The notes under the pieces: model-generated | What the model saw: only the letters and a program-made list of their open reading frames with translations | Told to the model about the DNA's origin: nothing | The model's database searches: none | Position numbers and translations under genes: made by a program | Part shown: one piece after another, positions 17,737 to 26,118 of the stretch | Numbering within the stretch: position 1 is the stretch's first letter | Layout: every line of letters begins with the position of its first letter | Source: a virus | Reading direction: 5' to 3' (one strand) | Length of the DNA: 37,347 nucleotides | IMG/VR virus record: IMGVR_UViG_3300045912_000069 | Coordinates: 1 to 37,347 of that record

Positions 17737-20700
17737 CTACATAGGTATTAAAGTATAGTGAGTTAACATATCATGCAGTATAAACCTTTTGTTATTGTTG
17801 TTATCAAAAGTCAATTCTACAAAGGTATAAGTATTCCTAACCCTATCTTTTTCAATAGTATTGTTCCTAGGAGTTACTATATGCCAATTACGCATACGCC
17901 TACGAATGTTGTAAGTGTTTAATAGGTTAACTACATCAGTATCCTGATAGTCGTTATAAACCCTTATTTTTGAAAAAGTCTCATTAAACACGTCTTGATT
18001 ATTCAAGAATACCTGGCTTAAATACTCAAAATTATTAAAAATAGAAGGGAATGGGTTACCAGGGTTAACCAAATACTTTATACTTGAAGGGTAAGGTGTA
18101 CTGCCATAGTAACTACAGTACTCGCCCTCATTATGCATGTATAAGTCTTTCTCTTCTTCCCTATTAGGGCTAATAATTAAACCATTAAAGTTATGGTAAA
18201 TCTTAGGTGTGTAGTCATAGAAAGACTCAAAGCTGTCTGTAAATTCGTTAAAGCTTATAGTAAAATCTTTGCTGTATAAGTTTTTGTTAAACGAATCTTT
18301 TAAAGGTAACCACCTACTATCCAGTTCAGGGGCTAGTATAAGGTTATTGCCGTATACAATAGCTTCTTTAGCTTCGTAATAAGTATCTGTACCGCTATCG
18401 TAAGCAACTTCCCCCCTGCTGTATTTACGGTTAGGGCCTATCTCTTGTATAGACCTACCCCCTAAAAATGTAAATAAAACACGGTTATATCTTTGGTCAT
18501 ATACCCCATGTATTCCACTTGGGTTGTCTAAATTGTTTAAAGTTAAGTCTATGTTTACATAGTCTTTAACATTATTGTAAAAGAAAGCGTTTAACCCTTT
18601 AAGGTCAGATAAAGGCTGTGTAGATTGCCCTGTAAACTTAAACATTTTCTTTAAGTAAGAATCAAAGTGATATATTGCAGAACCTGTTTGTATTACCCCA
18701 AATTGATGATATGAGCCTGTTTCAGTGCTTATATAATCAAACCTTTGTATAACATCCCCTGTACCTAATATTAAATTAGAACCTGTATTGTCTTGTACTA
18801 CAGAAGTAGGGTTAATGCTAAGTTGTCCTATACCCCTACTTTGATAAAACATTACAAAGTTCCTAAAGTTTAATACTTTGTTTATAGGGCCGTATATACC
18901 TTCAACTTCTAAATAGTTTGCAGGTTTAAATATTCTCCAACTGTCTATAAGCTCGCCGTCTATCTTTTCTTCAGATGCCCAAACAGCATGGCTGTGTTCT
19001 TCTGTAAATGTGCTTAGAAAGTCTTTTGCATAATAAATTTGCTTTACATTATTGCTTTGACTGTAAATTTTATTGTATACAACATCTACATAATTGTTAA
19101 GGCTGTTATAATCTCTATCATGCTCCCATATAAAGCCATTCCTTAAACTAGTATTAATTACAGTTTCTGTAGGAATAGCCAAAGCAGCCCCGAATTTTGC
19201 ATTTTTAGGACTTAAGTATCTGTCATCTCCTAAATAAGGCTGTAAGTATTCAGAGCCCCAATAGTTAACGTAAACATCCCCACCAAATACTTTAAAGTTA
19301 TAAGTGTTCTGAGTTTCGTCTAAAATAGGTACAAAACCATTTGTAGTTATATATTGATTTTTAGAACGCTGAGAGTAAGTGTTTCCATTATACTGATTAG
19401 TTAAAAATCTTTCATAACCTATAAGTTTCCAGTACCAGTTAATGCTGCTGTTTGTACCTGCTGTAGGCCCAAAAGAAAGCTGCCCTGTAGGGTTATATGG
19501 GGTATCCCAAAATAAGCCTGTAGTATTGTCTATAGGGTTTTTAAAGTTAGAGGTAGATGCTGCGGTATCTAGTTCTAAAGCAAGCTTAATATCCCCTATA
19601 CCTAAAGGTCTTTCTTTAATAGCATTATTGTTAGATTCATTTCCGTTTTTTACCGCATAAGAAGCATTTATAGCCCTGCTCGGGGACAAACCAGGTAAAT
19701 CACTATTCTCTGCTATATCTCCTCTATTTAATATCTTAAAATGCTTTATTTTATACTTCTTGTCATTGTTAGTTAAATTAACAGGAAGGTAGCTTAATGC
19801 TTTTGAATATATACAGTTTGTAAATATCCCATCGCTACCAGGGTCTTCTTGGTAAGCAAGACTTACACGACTGTTAAAGTAACCATAGTCTTTTATAAAA
19901 TGGTCAGATGAGGGTGATAATAAAGATGCATTAGTATGCTGTACTATGGGACTTAAGAAGCAGCCTAGTTCTTTCCCATAAGTACTTGTGGAACCTACAT
20001 AACTGTTTTTAGGTCCGTCAGACACTGTATAAACATCTTCTGGAGCACTTGCATTGTCTATAACTATTTGGTCAGCTATAGTCCTGCTAGGGCTTTGTGA
20101 AGCTGCTAAAGCTACATAATTATATGCAGAGTTAGTATAACCACTTATGTTTTTGTCAAAAGGTAGCCATGTGCCTGTCCCTAATTTGGTCATGTTCTCA
20201 TAGTCCCTATTAACCCTAACTATTTCAAAGCCTGATATTTTATCAGCTATGCTGCTTATGTTATTAATTTGAAACTGTATCCCTAAATTCTTTAGTTTGC
20301 CGTTTGCAAGAAGAGAAAAGTTTGTGTCGTTATGACTAGGGAATTTAATATCCCCTATCCATTTAACAAAACTAGGGTTTCCTTTTTTAGAGTAGAATAC
20401 TACCCCAAACCTATACACTTCTCCCCTTGCATACCCTGTTAGTAAACCTGATAGTACAGGGCTTTTAAAGTTCTTAAACTGATTATCAACTTTATACTCT
20501 TCCCCAGGTACTAAAGTAATATTGTTGTTTAAAGCATACCTGCCTACGCTTAAAAAAGGTGCTGATATAACTGTACCTGCATTATCTGTATCCATGTCTA
20601 CAGTAGTAAAACTGTATTTTATATTCGGACCTTCTCCTCCTAAAGTAACCCCATCACTTTGATATTTATACTGGCTATTAATAAACCAGTTACCATTGTT

Positions 20701-22227
20701 TAATGCGTTATTATTATCTTCGTTGTTGAAAGGGTTTATTAAGTCTAAATCTTCTGTAACAGGCCATATTGGAGAAAATCCGTTAATGGAATTACTAGGA
20801 CTCCCATAGCTATCCCCAGATTCGTATAAATGAGCCTCCCTATTTGAATTAAACCTATAAGCTCTTGTGTCAAACTCTATGTCAAACTTCTCTGTAAATA
20901 TATTCCCTGCTAAAAGCCTGTTATCTTTCCATGTAATACTTTTACACTTATCAGGGCCTGTATTAAGGTCGTTAAACTCTAGTATAGACAACTCTATATA
21001 ATCTTCATTCCCGTTATGAGTTACTTCAATTTCCCTGTTGTCAGGAATAGGCTCCTCTTTAAATTTATAAATCAAAGGTATGTTAAAAGCCTTATATAGT
21101 ATAACTATATGCTCTATAACATTAAAAGATGCATCTAAATCTTTTACAGTGTATGTAACTGACCTAGAATTGCCTGCCCCTGATGGGGAACCCTGATACG
21201 TTGCATAGGCAGAAGAATTAGGGTCGTAATTAGTTAAATGAACTAAATTACTAACAGGAGATATAATACTCTGCGCACCGTTTGTATTAATAAGCCTATA
21301 AGCATATTGTACAGTAGAACCTGTAGGTATAGAACCTGTCCCTACTTTGTTTATAATAGGTTTAGTAAAACTAACATTATTTTTTATATCTAAGTCCTCT
21401 GGTAAAGTAACCATTAATTTAGGGTCATATACATTAGCCACACGCAGCCTGTTATAAAAATCAGTCCAGTATACACGCCCTGTATTAGTATTTTCATACC
21501 TACAAACTACTTCATCCCCTATCCTGTGATAAGTGCTGAAATTAAGTATGTTGTTGTATTTTAAATGTACATTAGGTCTAAGTTCCCCTGTTATATTATT
21601 AAGCTGCTCAACTGTTTTAGAGGTTAAATCGTATTTAATCTTCCATATTTGCCCTGCACTATTTGTAGGATTTTGACCTATCTCGCTTGTTGTAAAAAGT
21701 ATTATTTCATCACGTAAGTTCCCAGCCCCTATTAACTTTAAGTCAGTCTGCTGTGGTACAACTAATGCAGATAGAGCTCCCCCAAAGGTTACGTTTAAGT
21801 AATTAATAACTACGCTATACCCTACAATGTATATGAAATCAGCCCCTAATAATACAGCATAACGCCCTAAGTTAGTATCTGTTTGAACTTGTACATTGCT
21901 AAGTATTTCATTGTAAATATCCCCAATATTTGTGCTAGTAAAGGTAATGTTTAAAGTAACTATGTTACCATTGGGTAATGTATAGTTGAATGCTATGCCT
22001 CCAGGACCTGTATAACCTTTAGGTATTTTTAAGCTGTATATGGCTTGTAAAGTAGGAAATTTAAAAGAAAGCTTATTACCTTTTTCGTTCTCTAAAACAA
22101 AAGAGGATGAACCTTCATTAGTTAAAATCCTAAAGTTTTTTAAATCAAAGTAGTTTTCTTTCCCGTATTTAGTAGGAGCAATATCTTGATTTAAACCGTT
22201 TGAATATGTATTAGCGTGTAATGGCAT
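17737..22227 (-). CDS. Muzzle protein (tail nozzle), 1496 residues
   Basis: In PhiCrAss001 the gene after ring protein 1 encodes the muzzle, a huge beta-rich tail protein that closes the tail end and forms the exit channel. This gene has the same position and a fitting size. The protein is Asn/Ser/Thr/Tyr-rich, with long beta-like stretches throughout and few charged helices. It lacks signal peptide and membrane segments. It starts MPLHANTYSNGLNQDI, and the segment GLNQDI..TKYGKENYFDLKN.R at residues 12-34 is the typical start of this family, also seen in podovirus tail stabilisation proteins. It shares one base with the preceding ring gene (TAATG), which suggests coupled translation. It ends in two consecutive stops, TAG then TGA. 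Confidence 0.85.
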   Translation of the reverse strand: MPLHANTYSNGLNQDIAPTKYGKENYFDLKNFRILTNEGSSSFVLENEKGNKLSFKFPTLQAIYSLKIPKGYTGPGGIAFNYTLPNGNIVTLNITFTSTNIGDIYNEILSNVQVQTDTNLGRYAVLLGADFIYIVGYSVVINYLNVTFGGALSALVVPQQTDLKLIGAGNLRDEIILFTTSEIGQNPTNSAGQIWKIKYDLTSKTVEQLNNITGELRPNVHLKYNNILNFSTYHRIGDEVVCRYENTNTGRVYWTDFYNRLRVANVYDPKLMVTLPEDLDIKNNVSFTKPIINKVGTGSIPTGSTVQYAYRLINTNGAQSIISPVSNLVHLTNYDPNSSAYATYQGSPSGAGNSRSVTYTVKDLDASFNVIEHIVILYKAFNIPLIYKFKEEPIPDNREIEVTHNGNEDYIELSILEFNDLNTGPDKCKSITWKDNRLLAGNIFTEKFDIEFDTRAYRFNSNREAHLYESGDSYGSPSNSINGFSPIWPVTEDLDLINPFNNEDNNNALNNGNWFINSQYKYQSDGVTLGGEGPNIKYSFTTVDMDTDNAGTVISAPFLSVGRYALNNNITLVPGEEYKVDNQFKNFKSPVLSGLLTGYARGEVYRFGVVFYSKKGNPSFVKWIGDIKFPSHNDTNFSLLANGKLKNLGIQFQINNISSIADKISGFEIVRVNRDYENMTKLGTGTWLPFDKNISGYTNSAYNYVALAASQSPSRTIADQIVIDNASAPEDVYTVSDGPKNSYVGSTSTYGKELGCFLSPIVQHTNASLLSPSSDHFIKDYGYFNSRVSLAYQEDPGSDGIFTNCIYSKALSYLPVNLTNNDKKYKIKHFKILNRGDIAENSDLPGLSPSRAINASYAVKNGNESNNNAIKERPLGIGDIKLALELDTAASTSNFKNPIDNTTGLFWDTPYNPTGQLSFGPTAGTNSSINWYWKLIGYERFLTNQYNGNTYSQRSKNQYITTNGFVPILDETQNTYNFKVFGGDVYVNYWGSEYLQPYLGDDRYLSPKNAKFGAALAIPTETVINTSLRNGFIWEHDRDYNSLNNYVDVVYNKIYSQSNNVKQIYYAKDFLSTFTEEHSHAVWASEEKIDGELIDSWRIFKPANYLEVEGIYGPINKVLNFRNFVMFYQSRGIGQLSINPTSVVQDNTGSNLILGTGDVIQRFDYISTETGSYHQFGVIQTGSAIYHFDSYLKKMFKFTGQSTQPLSDLKGLNAFFYNNVKDYVNIDLTLNNLDNPSGIHGVYDQRYNRVLFTFLGGRSIQEIGPNRKYSRGEVAYDSGTDTYYEAKEAIVYGNNLILAPELDSRWLPLKDSFNKNLYSKDFTISFNEFTDSFESFYDYTPKIYHNFNGLIISPNREEEKDLYMHNEGEYCSYYGSTPYPSSIKYLVNPGNPFPSIFNNFEYLSQVFLNNQDVFNETFSKIRVYNDYQDTDVVNLLNTYNIRRRMRNWHIVTPRNNTIEKDRVRNTYTFVELTFDNNNNKRFILHDMLTHYTLIPM

Positions 22228-22946
22228 TATAAGCTGTTTTTATTTAAACGCCTTTCAGGGTTATTTAAGTTTGAAAAGTGATAATCGTGTTCTCTTATTC
22301 TAGGAATTAACCTTAACCATTGTTCCTTCAAAGACTCCATTCTGTCTATATTAGGCATGTTAGCTTGATTTTTAGCTTTGCCTACATACCATAACCATTC
22401 TGATTCACTTCTTTTAAAAACAGGGTCTGCAATCCTATTCTGTCTCCACAGCCTATAATCAATCATATATGTCAAATAAGCTTTAACAGCTTTTATATGA
22501 CTTACATTGTCAGGTATCATAGGGAACTCTTTGTCGTCAACAGGGAAAGTTAACATAGTCATTAGTATATCACCCTCTTCAAAAGAAGTTAATATGTAAT
22601 TGTCATTAAGCTTATAAGTATGAATACTATTACACTTATGGTCTTTACAGCTTGTACAATGAGTATGATGCAAAGAGCTTGAATCATATTTCATAGGAAG
22701 GGGATAAGATTCCCCTTTGTAAAGTACAGTCTTTATTTTATGCAAATTACAAGGCAACTTTGCTTTATAATCATTTACAGCTAAGCATACTGTTTCTTCA
22801 ACATACTGAGGAGCAGCCCCTATTAAAGCAATAGCTTCCCAAGTCCACTCAAGCATGTTTTCTAAGTCTACTTCGGTGTCATAACCGTTGTCCCTAAATA
22901 CACCATCTATAATGCTGTATAAGCTTATATATTTACCATTAACCAT
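22227..22946 (-). CDS. Ring protein 1, P22 gp4/T7 gp11-like tail connector
   Basis: This 239-residue gene lies immediately before the muzzle, the place of ring protein 1 (R1) in PhiCrAss001. The sequence fits the head-to-tail connector fold of P22 gp4: an N-terminal helical part (about 5-50, with LENMLEWTWEAIALIG), a central beta part (about 55-130), then long helices (about 145-215) with IKAVKAYLTYMIDYRLW. It would sit below the portal and bind the muzzle. A His/Cys cluster at residues 93-105 (H93, H94, H96, C97, C100, H103, C105) in the beta part could hold a metal ion. One-base TAATG overlaps link it to both neighbours. Confidence 0.8.
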   Translation of the reverse strand: MVNGKYISLYSIIDGVFRDNGYDTEVDLENMLEWTWEAIALIGAAPQYVEETVCLAVNDYKAKLPCNLHKIKTVLYKGESYPLPMKYDSSSLHHTHCTSCKDHKCNSIHTYKLNDNYILTSFEEGDILMTMLTFPVDDKEFPMIPDNVSHIKAVKAYLTYMIDYRLWRQNRIADPVFKRSESEWLWYVGKAKNQANMPNIDRMESLKEQWLRLIPRIREHDYHFSNLNNPERRLNKNSL

Positions 22947-23473
22947 TATTCGTAGTAGTCTATGTTTTTATTATTTTTTATTTCTGCACTAAGTCTTCTT
23001 TTATTAGCCCTACATGGTATAAAACAATAAGCAGCACTGCTTTTAACACGGCACCTGTATTTACTGTATAACCACCTGTATATATAACCGTCTGTATGAG
23101 AGTTTGTGTAATACACTATAGTCTTCTTTTCTTTGTCCACAGGACTGTTAGACCAAAGTTCTTTAGTCTTCTTCCAGTCTGGGTATACACGACTTTCCCA
23201 CCTTTTAAGGTTATTTTCTTTGTCAAAGTAAAGGCGTTGTTTACTTTTCTTAATACGTATAACCCCTAATTTATAAGGGATTATAAATTCATAAGATTGA
23301 GTAATTATAAGCTCTGATAAATTCTTATTGAAAGCTTTTATTATTTTAGAAAACTTTTTATAGTCAACTTCAAACTTAGCTTTATGCTTCCTGTTTTGAA
23401 TACTTTCAATGTAATATTCGTATATATCTTTTAGCTTATAATCAGCTGTATATTTGCCTTTACCTCTTTTCAT
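22946..23473 (-). CDS. Conserved crAss-like tail-module protein, 175 residues
   Basis: A very basic, small protein (many Lys/Arg/Tyr) beginning MKRGKGKYTADYKLKDIYEYY. Two N-terminal helices (about 14-55) are followed by beta strands containing FIIPYKLGVIRIKK (about 63-76), then a Trp/Lys-rich region with DWKKTKELW (about 98-106). The helix-helix-strand order recalls HU/IHF-like folds, and crAss-like genomes do carry IHF-like genes in the tail block, but the canonical HU DNA-binding arm is not recognisable. The position between another tail protein and ring protein 1, with one-base overlaps on both sides, argues for a tail-assembly or DNA-binding virion component. Function is not assigned. Confidence 0.6.
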   Translation of the reverse strand: MKRGKGKYTADYKLKDIYEYYIESIQNRKHKAKFEVDYKKFSKIIKAFNKNLSELIITQSYEFIIPYKLGVIRIKKSKQRLYFDKENNLKRWESRVYPDWKKTKELWSNSPVDKEKKTIVYYTNSHTDGYIYRWLYSKYRCRVKSSAAYCFIPCRANKRRLSAEIKNNKNIDYYE

Positions 23474-24168
23474 TATTTTTCTATTATTTGAGAGCCTGTA
23501 CTTTTGGCATCGTTAGTATTATCAACTGGTAATTGTAAAGTGTTTATGAATTTCTTAATGACTTCTGCTTCTATATAAGGAAGCATCCATTGATTTATAG
23601 GGTATTCGTCATCATCAGTGTAACATGGTTGATTATTACACGCTACAAATTCTGCTAATTCTGAAGGGTTTTCAAAAACACCCCTTATGTTTATTTTTTC
23701 TAAATAGTCTAGTTTAAAGCTTTTACTAACCAAGTATATATACCCATTTAATAAAAAGACATATACTATATTTTTGTTAAACTTGCCATTACCTACGTAA
23801 GGAGAACGGCTATAAGGTATTATAGAAAAGTTTATTTGAGAACGGTCTATGGAAGATACCCTTGTTATTGCAGGGCTATTGTGTAACTCTACAAAATTAG
23901 GTATTTTAACAACACTTCTCATAATATCACAGTCTATTGGAACATTGCAGCAGGAAGAATTATCGGTAGGTTCTATGTTAAGACATCCGATTTCCTGTAC
24001 AATATTATCATCAATAGTTCTATTCTTATTAAGCTCGTTCCTTACCCATAAAGCTCTTTGTTTATTGATTTCAGATTTAATCTCCCTTAAGTCTAAAAGC
24101 TCATCATCAGATATTTTAGGACGTATCTTATTAAATATTTCAAAAGCTATTTGGTTTAAACTAGGCAT
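23473..24168 (-). CDS. Conserved crAss-like tail/ring protein candidate, 231 residues
   Basis: The start MPSLNQIAFEIFNKIRPKIS, followed by LLDLREIKSEINKQRALWVRNE (about 24-45), is a pattern I recognise from a protein conserved in crAss-like tail modules, whose members contribute rings between portal and muzzle. Residues about 80-165 are beta-rich and contain YVFLLNGYIYLVS. The C-terminal part is helical (about 180-215, MLPYIEAEVIKKFI). Cysteines cluster at about 62-80. It is the first gene after the lysis cassette, separated by 84 bases, and shares one base with the next tail gene. Which ring or hub it forms cannot be told here. Confidence 0.65.
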   Translation of the reverse strand: MPSLNQIAFEIFNKIRPKISDDELLDLREIKSEINKQRALWVRNELNKNRTIDDNIVQEIGCLNIEPTDNSSCCNVPIDCDIMRSVVKIPNFVELHNSPAITRVSSIDRSQINFSIIPYSRSPYVGNGKFNKNIVYVFLLNGYIYLVSKSFKLDYLEKINIRGVFENPSELAEFVACNNQPCYTDDDEYPINQWMLPYIEAEVIKKFINTLQLPVDNTNDAKSTGSQIIEK

Positions 24169-24252
24169 ACTTTATATAAATTCTTGGTGTAAATTGTAAA
24201 ATTAATTTAATATTTTTAATTATGCAAACATTGTTCGTTTAAATACTTAACA

Positions 24253-24717
24253 TTAACTGTTATATTTTTTATAAACAGTTTTCCCATTTTCTTTAACAGC
24301 CTTTAAAACTTCTTTTTTAAGGTTATCTTTATTGTAGCTTACATGAATCCATTCAGGGTTAAGGTCGTTACCAAACTCCCATATAAGTTGAGAGAATACT
24401 AACTTATCTTTAATGTAGTTAAAAAGGTCTTTATTACTTATCCCTTTTGTTCCGCTAACTAAGTCAATAGCCATACCTAAACAATGTTCAGAAGTAGCAC
24501 TTCCTCCTATTGCTTTATTAAGTTCAGGACTTCTAAAGAAAGAGGTAATTACTATAGGGCCTCCAGAAAAAGCTCTAAGTGGTTCAAAAACCTTTTCTGC
24601 AACCGTTTTCATATTTTCCAACTGCTTTGCATCAGGGGTATTGTTAATGCCTTTTTGCTTTGCAGTATTGCTTACTGTTGCTTCTTTGAAGCTTATATGT
24701 TTGCTTATGTTTTCCAT
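24253..24717 (-). CDS. M15-family peptidase endolysin
   Basis: A 154-residue protein of the zinc-dependent peptidase M15 type (D-Ala-D-Ala carboxypeptidase/L-Ala-D-Glu peptidase), which cuts peptide cross-links in peptidoglycan. The signature is complete: FRSP at 61-64, SEHCLGMAIDL with zinc ligands H78 and D85, and PEWIHVSY with the likely catalytic Glu122 and third ligand H125. There is no signal peptide or separate wall-binding domain, so a holin is needed for it to reach the periplasm. Length is usual for single-domain phage endolysins. It shares one base with the spanin-like gene upstream and closes the lysis cassette. Confidence 0.93.
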   Translation of the reverse strand: MENISKHISFKEATVSNTAKQKGINNTPDAKQLENMKTVAEKVFEPLRAFSGGPIVITSFFRSPELNKAIGGSATSEHCLGMAIDLVSGTKGISNKDLFNYIKDKLVFSQLIWEFGNDLNPEWIHVSYNKDNLKKEVLKAVKENGKTVYKKYNS

Positions 24718-25133
24718 TATAGTAGTACTATTATTAATACAGCACTTAGTACTGTGGTTGTTGTTATAAATATTTTATTGGCTTGTCTAGAACGTCTAAG
24801 TTTTTTATCAAGCTTTTCATTCTTTTTTAAAAGGTCTTTATTTACGTTTTCTAGAAATTGTGAGTAAAGCCTACTCTCTGTAATAAAATCTTGGTCTGCT
24901 TTTATGATTAAGCCTTGTTTAGCTATTATAGTGTCTTTTAACGCTATTTCTTCTTTGGCTATGCTATAATCCCTTTTAAGTTTGTCATAATGCGCCAGAG
25001 TGTCTAAAATTGCCCTTTGTTGAGGTATTGTAAAACACCTAACAGAGTCTTTAGAACTGTATGCCCCACTTTGCCCATAAACTGTCAAGCTGCTTAGGAT
25101 TAGCGTTGCGTATAAAATTACTTTCTTTAACAT
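24717..25133 (-). CDS. Spanin-like lysis protein with signal peptide and C-terminal membrane segment
   Basis: The 138 residues show a clear signal peptide (1-20, LILSSLTVYG then QS), a charged coiled-coil-prone periplasmic region (about 45-115) and a C-terminal membrane helix (121-138). There is no lipobox Cys after the signal peptide; the only Cys is C33. The build therefore differs from a classical outer-membrane lipoprotein o-spanin and from a u-spanin. It overlaps the N-TM spanin-like gene upstream by 83 bases in another frame and adjoins the endolysin. A role in disrupting the outer membrane, with the 112-residue protein as partner, is inferred from topology and position. The signal peptide right at the ATG supports this start. 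Confidence 0.6.
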   Translation of the reverse strand: MLKKVILYATLILSSLTVYGQSGAYSSKDSVRCFTIPQQRAILDTLAHYDKLKRDYSIAKEEIALKDTIIAKQGLIIKADQDFITESRLYSQFLENVNKDLLKKNEKLDKKLRRSRQANKIFITTTTVLSAVLIIVLL

Positions 25134-25389
25134 AAATTATTTGACTTTTTTGTTTTTTACTTTCAAGCTTTATTAGTTCAGACTTAGTTTTTGCTAAGTC
25201 AAAGTTAAGCTGATTTATTATATTTTGATAATTATTGTAAATAACCTCATACTCTTTCTTTTTTATAAACAAGTTCTTTTCGTAAGAGTCTTTTAATTTA
25301 TAAAGCCTAAGACTTAGGAGAACATTTACAATCACTATACCCGCAATTGCTACAAGGTATATCTTGTCCTTTTTCGTAATATTTATCAT
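25051..25389 (-). CDS. i-spanin-like (Rz-type) protein
   Basis: This 112-residue protein has a short N-terminal tail, one membrane helix (about 10-27, YLVAIAGIVIVNVLLSL) and a long periplasmic coiled-coil region (about 35-85, rich in Lys/Glu/Gln), the usual layout of inner-membrane spanins. It lies between holin-like genes and the endolysin. The first 83 bases overlap the end of the 95-residue gene, and the last 83 overlap the start of the 138-residue gene. Because the membrane helix is encoded within the overlap, the start is well supported. The family is too variable for proof by sequence. Confidence 0.65.
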   Translation of the reverse strand: MINITKKDKIYLVAIAGIVIVNVLLSLRLYKLKDSYEKNLFIKKKEYEVIYNNYQNIINQLNFDLAKTKSELIKLESKKQKSQIIYVKESNFIRNANPKQLDSLWAKWGIQF

Positions 25390-25594
25390 AGTCTTCTTTA
25401 AAAAAGTTTGTTAAAAATTTACCAACTATAGCTAGAATCCAACAGGTTATAGCTACTGTTTTGTTATCATTCAAAGACTCAACTATAGCTACAGTACCAA
25501 AAGTACATAGTAATGAATCTCCTATTCTGCGCCATTTCCAAGGCACAGGCTGCTTATATCTATTATGCAGGCTTTCTATTGTTTTTTTGACCAT
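25307..25594 (-). CDS. Holin-like membrane protein with Cys-rich tail
   Basis: The 95 residues have a basic, aromatic N-terminus (KQPVPWKWRRIGD), two predicted membrane segments (about 24-40 and 46-64) joined by a short turn (LNDNK), and a hydrophilic tail. The tail has C81, C84, C89 and C91 (CxxCxxxxCxC), which resembles a small metal site. Size, two-helix hairpin and place in the lysis cassette suggest a holin or antiholin that permits endolysin release. It overlaps the genes on both sides: 19 bases with the 79-residue gene and 83 with the spanin-like gene. It ends in TAG. Confidence 0.6.
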   Translation of the reverse strand: MVKKTIESLHNRYKQPVPWKWRRIGDSLLCTFGTVAIVESLNDNKTVAITCWILAIVGKFLTNFFKEDYDKYYEKGQDIPCSNCGYSDCKCSPKS

Positions 25595-25815
25595 GCTTTC
25601 TTAAATTCTTTAATTAGTTGTACTAAATTTTTACCAGCGTTGTCTTTTTCTAAAACAACTTTTATGAATTTTGCTATGTTTAGAAATACTAAACTTGCAC
25701 CCACTACTATACCTACAATCTTTGTTATAGTGTCTAAGTTCATGCTTATCAATACAAAGAGCATTGACAATGCATTTAATCCAGGAATTTCAGAGTCTTC
25801 GATGTGATAAGCCAT
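25576..25815 (-). CDS. Small holin-like membrane protein, 79 residues
   Basis: I chose the ATG at 25815 (MAYHIED), one base after the upstream stop. A TTG three codons earlier (25824) is possible but would overlap the upstream gene. The protein has a hydrophobic region in two parts (about 13-27 and 30-52) and a Lys-rich C-terminus (FKKAWSKKQ), as in small phage holins. It begins the lysis cassette. Together with the next gene it could make a holin/antiholin pair; which is which cannot be told. It ends in TAG. Confidence 0.6.
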   Translation of the reverse strand: MAYHIEDSEIPGLNALSMLFVLISMNLDTITKIVGIVVGASLVFLNIAKFIKVVLEKDNAGKNLVQLIKEFKKAWSKKQ

Positions 25816-25816
25816 A

Positions 25817-26116
25817 TTATTCAAATAAAAAGTTTAAAATTCTTTTAAAAAAACCATCTTCACCTAATTCCACTTCCTGAGTGTTTTCAGCTATATGGTT
25901 TTCTACATAAGCTTCTATGTCAGCCCTACTTGGAGCTTCAGATATTTTACTAAAAGAGACGTCTTCAATTGTATAATTGTGAGCCCCTTTATCGTTTATT
26001 ACAGACAGTTCTATGGTGTATAAATTATTACCCCAATCATGTATCACACGTTTTATCTGTGTCTTTTCGGGTACTATTATATTCTCCCCGATTACCAATG
26101 CTTGTTTTTTTGCCAT
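25817..26116 (-). CDS. Small unknown protein, 99 residues
   Basis: I do not recognise it. The first 60 residues look like a compact beta domain (alternating hydrophobic pattern in QALVIGENIIV, LYTIELSVI and NYTIEDVSF). Then comes an acidic helix (SRADIEAYVENHIAENTQE) and a hydrophobic, amphipathic end (GFFKRILNFLFE) that might touch a membrane. It lies 2 bases after the polyglycine adhesin and 1 base before the first holin-like gene. It could be a fibre-assembly helper, a tail-associated protein or part of the lysis cassette. Confidence 0.5.
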   Translation of the reverse strand: MAKKQALVIGENIIVPEKTQIKRVIHDWGNNLYTIELSVINDKGAHNYTIEDVSFSKISEAPSRADIEAYVENHIAENTQEVELGEDGFFKRILNFLFE

Positions 26117-26118
26117 AT

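Noticed and set aside
17737-17742. Possible stop-codon recoding (TAG read as Gln), known in some crAss-like phages
   Set aside because: All long frames close under the standard code. TAG ends the muzzle and two lysis genes at sensible places, and the muzzle has a TGA right after. No in-frame TAG or TGA interrupts an otherwise continuous protein.
24169-24252. Promoter in the gap after the endolysin
   Set aside because: AATGTTTG is near the -7 pattern, but no TTTG-like box lies 19-21 bases upstream, and the gap is simply AT-rich.
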